From contig JAQYTJ010000011.1 of NCBI GenBank assembly GCA_028724885.1, forward strand, positions 124,001 to 188,000: a stretch of 64,000 nt of DNA, read 5' to 3'. This document shows, piece after piece, positions 63,501-64,000 of the stretch. The notes beneath the pieces are model-generated. The model saw only the letters and a program-made list of their open reading frames with translations, was not told the DNA's origin and did no database searches. Numbering within the stretch: the first letter of the stretch is position 1; each line of letters starts with the position of its first letter. Position numbers and translations under genes: made by a program. The stretch is from Bacteroidales bacterium (GTDB lineage: Bacteria; Bacteroidota; Bacteroidia; Bacteroidales; UBA932).

Positions 63501-63834
63501 TTTCTATGATCCATCTAATCCTACAGATTCCAGGACAAGTCTTTCATCGAAGAATCCTAGGCTGACAATGAACAACCCTAGCCAGAGCGACAACCTCCAG
63601 AGCAATCTCTATCTGTATAAGTGCAACTTCCTGAAGCTGCGCAACCTTACGATTGGTTACACTCTGCCTAAGTCCATCTCCCAGAAATTCTATACCGACA
63701 ACCTGCGCGTTTATTTCTCAGGTGAAAACCTTCTGACCATCACGAATTTCCCTGGACTTGACCCAGAAATGAGAAGCGGCGAGGGCTATACTACGATGAG
63801 GCAATGGTCATTCGGCATCAATCTGACATTCTAA
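60502..63834 (+). CDS. SusC-like TonB-dependent transporter
   Basis: The product has 1,110 residues and is full length. A long N-terminal leader (residues 1-40; hydrophobic LAALMIAICAFPTSAAA) precedes a carboxypeptidase-regulatory-like domain (about 55-130, KGLVVDTNGEPLIGVGI), the TonB-box region DEVVVIGYGTQKKVNL (about 132-147), the plug (about 150-265, SILKDAASCAIYGNRGANGV) and the 22-strand barrel ending FGINLTF. It imports an oligosaccharide across the outer membrane with its SusD partner, which starts 21 bases after its stop. It is divergent from the HTCS. The GAATAT hexamer, frequent elsewhere, occurs only once in it. Confidence 0.96.
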   Translation: MQTNILGSRKNPLRHLSASGFLAALMIAICAFPTSAAANAINPSESESSQQRKTIKGLVVDTNGEPLIGVGIIEVGTNNGTLTDADGSFTLTVSAENALLTASLLGFNDKTVQANDNVRIILEQNTTALDEVVVIGYGTQKKVNLTGSVSSVNLEKEALSRPITTTAQALAGMSAGVQVLQSSGRPNSEGVGINIRGIGTLNTSSPLVLVDGMEMSLNDVNPNDVENISILKDAASCAIYGNRGANGVILVTTKSGKEGQVHVTYSGKFSINTPSKLVKFVSNYADYMGFVNEAASNVGISQIYSQNTIDTWRAAEKDPNGIAASGYPNYVAYPNTDWYDEIYQTKIMQEHSLSVLGKEGRTDYSIGVTYLDNPGMIVNSGVKKYFLNIKVNTDITPWLQIGAHAWGDHTDQDRNDVGNLSEWSFLKATPGIYPYYDGKYGGIEAPEEDPAASNPLLNLNGTGDSYYKYNRVYTTTHAQIRFLKDFTWRTQFGYNLYQTRHKYSWIGQDQWSFSRNQKVGNRGSLSDDNVYMYHQQYYNWKLTHTLNWSHTFNDIHDITALAGFEEGKYYNHNTDVRKQGIVDPSITDLSTVTEMRYINGADNQNTFRSWFGRVTYAYDSKYLLEANFRYDGSSKFSKNNRWGFFPSVSGAWRISQENFMQNIGWLNNLKLRASWGKLGNNSVGDYAYQSMYTLGYTAMNNQKTGIAWMGTLPNEDISWEETTTTDIGLDFGLFGGRLEGVIDLYNKDTDGILYRPDIYMTLGEKTAPLQNLAEVVNRGLEITLGWHDTIGQVTYGIQGNVTFNHNEVTDYKGKPKRGWTTDSDGNKVYRTNLGDVSTGGLNRIVEGHQINEFYIYKTYKGDGSHFNSDGTVNINGGPKDGMIRTEDDMKWLQAMISAGYQFLPNRTVSKSGIWYGDYIFSDLNEDGVYGDSNDRDFTGMSTTPKVNFGIQTFLNWKGIDFSMNWTGATGFQTYWREIGQNACAVVFGLQLPKKQAYDHYFYDPSNPTDSRTSLSSKNPRLTMNNPSQSDNLQSNLYLYKCNFLKLRNLTIGYTLPKSISQKFYTDNLRVYFSGENLLTITNFPGLDPEMRSGEGYTTMRQWSFGINLTF

Positions 63835-63841
63835 TCATAAG

Positions 63842-63848
63842 AAGGAGA
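63842..63848 (+). promoter_or_regulatory. Shine-Dalgarno site before susD
   Basis: AAGGAGA lies seven bases before the ATG at 63,856. Such sites are uncommon in this window, and it supports the chosen start. Confidence 0.5.
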
Positions 63849-63855
63849 CTACATC

Positions 63856-64000
63856 ATGAAACACAATATTTTGAAAATTTGCTCAGGCCTGACTCTGATT
63901 GCAGGATTAATTTCTCTTTCAAGTTGTGGTTCTGACTTTCTAGAGACGACGCCGACTAACCAAGTCAGCACAAACAGCATCTGGACAAGTGAAAACCTAG
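63856..64000 (+). CDS. SusD-like lipoprotein, 5' end only
   Basis: The first 48 codons are present before the window ends. A lipoprotein signal runs to SLSSC (Cys near residue 23), followed by DFLETTPTNQVSTNSIW, the characteristic start of SusD/RagB proteins. It is the partner of the upstream SusC transporter. An AAGGAGA site precedes the start. Confidence 0.88.
   Translation, partial: MKHNILKICSGLTLIAGLISLSSCGSDFLETTPTNQVSTNSIWTSENL

Overview
This window is a chromosomal segment from a member of the Bacteroidota, most likely the order Bacteroidales. The evidence is two SusC/SusD-type glycan uptake loci, a one-protein hybrid two-component regulator, DUF3078 and WbqC proteins, an archaeal-type prolyl-tRNA synthetase, and many TAnnTTTG (-7) promoter elements placed just before start codons. 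No rRNA, tRNA, CRISPR array, prophage or transposase was seen. Genus cannot be assigned from sequence reading alone.

Bases 1-15,200 are mostly housekeeping. They hold an rRNA m5C methyltransferase (cut by the window edge), an SRPBCC protein, pyrE, a Nudix hydrolase, queA, and a proS-DUF3078-tilS operon. These are followed by an aromatic-rich lipoprotein with a FadL-like outer membrane protein, and an lpxD-lpxC-lpxA-wbqC lipid A operon. In that operon LpxC lacks the FabZ domain that is usually fused to it in Bacteroidetes. A MITE-like element lies at one convergent gene junction, and a copy of its end lies at another.

Bases 15,300-32,040 form one polysaccharide-utilisation-like locus. It contains an MFS sugar porter, a ROK regulator, a Tat-exported DUF4434 protein, an N-acylglucosamine 2-epimerase of the renin-binding-protein type, a phosphoesterase, SusC (frameshifted at a T7 run), SusD, a DUF5018 lipoprotein, a GHL10-type glycoside hydrolase, a DeoR regulator and a large calcineurin-like phosphoesterase. 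The epimerase plus two phosphoesterases suggest, as inference only, a substrate containing HexNAc and phosphate.

Bases 32,040-56,340 mix housekeeping and accessory genes. They include a MATE exporter, about 1.2 kb of non-coding repeat-rich DNA, glnS, yicC, rmuC, a LolC/E-like permease, an Rpn-type PD-(D/E)XK protein, a GH2 enzyme, and an LTA-synthase-like membrane protein with a degenerate active site. Further along are a two-gene 5'-nucleotidase, an ABC exporter, and a tightly packed xerC-hpf-GH3-holA operon. An AraC regulator and an AlkZ-related winged-helix protein close the stretch.

Bases 56,340-64,000 begin a second glycan locus: a hybrid two-component regulator divergent from a full-length SusC and the start of its SusD. 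The locus continues past the window, so its substrate is unknown.

A composition signal runs through the window. The hexamer GAATAT/ATATTC occurs roughly 3-4 times per kb in most genes, counted by hand on both strands and in several reading frames. It is nearly absent from the last susC.
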